A stretch of DNA of 34,438 nt from Pelagibius sp. (GTDB lineage Bacteria; Pseudomonadota; Alphaproteobacteria; Kiloniellales; Kiloniellaceae): NCBI GenBank assembly GCA_028280305.1, contig JANQMC010000138.1:1-34438 (forward strand), written 5' to 3'. Positions 34,324 through 34,438 of the stretch are shown here, one piece after another. Made by a program: the position numbers and the translations under genes. Position 1 is the stretch's first letter. Each line of letters opens with the position of its first letter. The notes below the pieces were generated by a model that saw nothing but the letters and a program-made list of their open reading frames with translations, searched no databases and was not told where the DNA came from.

Positions 34324-34438
34324 ATGAGATTGCTTCTCACCCTTGCCCTTCTTGTGCTTACCGGCGTTCCAGCCGCGGCGCAGGAAGCCGGGCCGATCAA
34401 GCCAATGGAGGTGAAACCCGCGCTGGCCGAACTCGGCA
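34324..34438 (+). CDS. 5' part of a secreted protein, probably di-haem cytochrome c peroxidase
   Basis: Only the first 38 residues are in the window. A clear signal peptide (MRLLLTLALLVLTGVPAAA) is followed by QEAGPIKPMEVKPALAELG, which resembles the start of mature CcpA/MauG-family di-haem peroxidases, where a pro-rich stretch leads into ELG and a phenylalanine-rich haem-proximal segment. No haem motif is yet visible, so the call is tentative. GGGAG lies 8 nt ahead of the ATG. FNR-type control, as predicted from the box upstream, fits peroxidases used in low-oxygen respiration. Confidence 0.5.
   Translation, partial: MRLLLTLALLVLTGVPAAAQEAGPIKPMEVKPALAELG

Overview
The window looks like a chromosome segment of a high-GC alphaproteobacterium. 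The signs are an alphaproteobacterial-type narK1-narK2-narGHJI cluster, a GbpR-ChvE-GguAB sugar-uptake locus of the kind known from rhizobia and Rhodospirillales, FNR/FixK-type TTGAT-N4-ATCAA boxes, and strongly G/C-ending codons. I cannot name the genus from sequence alone. No rRNA, tRNA, IS element or CRISPR array is visible.

Region 1 (1-2.1 kb) holds terminator-like hairpins, a small orphan histidine-phosphotransfer (Hpt) protein, and a NarL/FixJ-type response regulator that is followed by a run of 16 C. No sensor kinase is present.

Region 2 (2.2-10.3 kb) is the most interesting part. It looks like a complete secretion and assembly locus for a functional amyloid related to the Pseudomonas Fap system. 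In order it has: a small secreted protein; a 773-residue secreted protein with eight Asn/Gln-rich repeats; a 128-residue secreted protein with one degenerate copy of the same repeat; a periplasmic C39-type peptidase (FapD-like); and a probable lipoprotein (FapE-like position). Convergent to these, on the other strand, are an outer-membrane barrel with an N-terminal coiled coil (FapF-like) and a sigma-54 enhancer-binding protein without a receiver domain. Near-perfect sigma-54 promoters precede the first small gene (2292-2307) and the repeat gene (3040-3055), so the activator in the locus probably drives both. Three of the small secreted proteins share an L-x3-R-G motif after an acidic helix, like a double-glycine leader, which suggests they may be substrates of the neighbouring peptidase.

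Region 3 (11.0-14.0 kb) holds a secreted protein with two tandem ABM-like domains, a divergent LysR regulator, and an old yellow enzyme of the YqjM/NamA class.

Region 4 (14.0-27.2 kb) is for anaerobic nitrate respiration. On the minus strand, in transcription order, are a universal stress protein, NarK1- and NarK2-type transporters, narG, narH, narJ, narI, a parvulin-type PpiC and a hemerythrin-domain protein. A perfect FNR-type box lies upstream. A divergent cysteine-poor Crp/Fnr regulator (NarR/Dnr-like) and a small carboxymuconolactone-decarboxylase-like protein follow on the plus strand.

Region 5 (27.3-33.3 kb) has an Fpg/Nei DNA glycosylase, a GbpR-like LysR regulator, and divergently chvE-gguA-gguB for monosaccharide import, with a 12-codon coupled upstream ORF and an intergenic terminator after chvE.

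Region 6 (33.3-34.4 kb) has a second Crp/Fnr regulator and, divergently, the start of a secreted protein that is probably a di-haem cytochrome c peroxidase. Each has its own perfect FNR-type box at class II promoter spacing.
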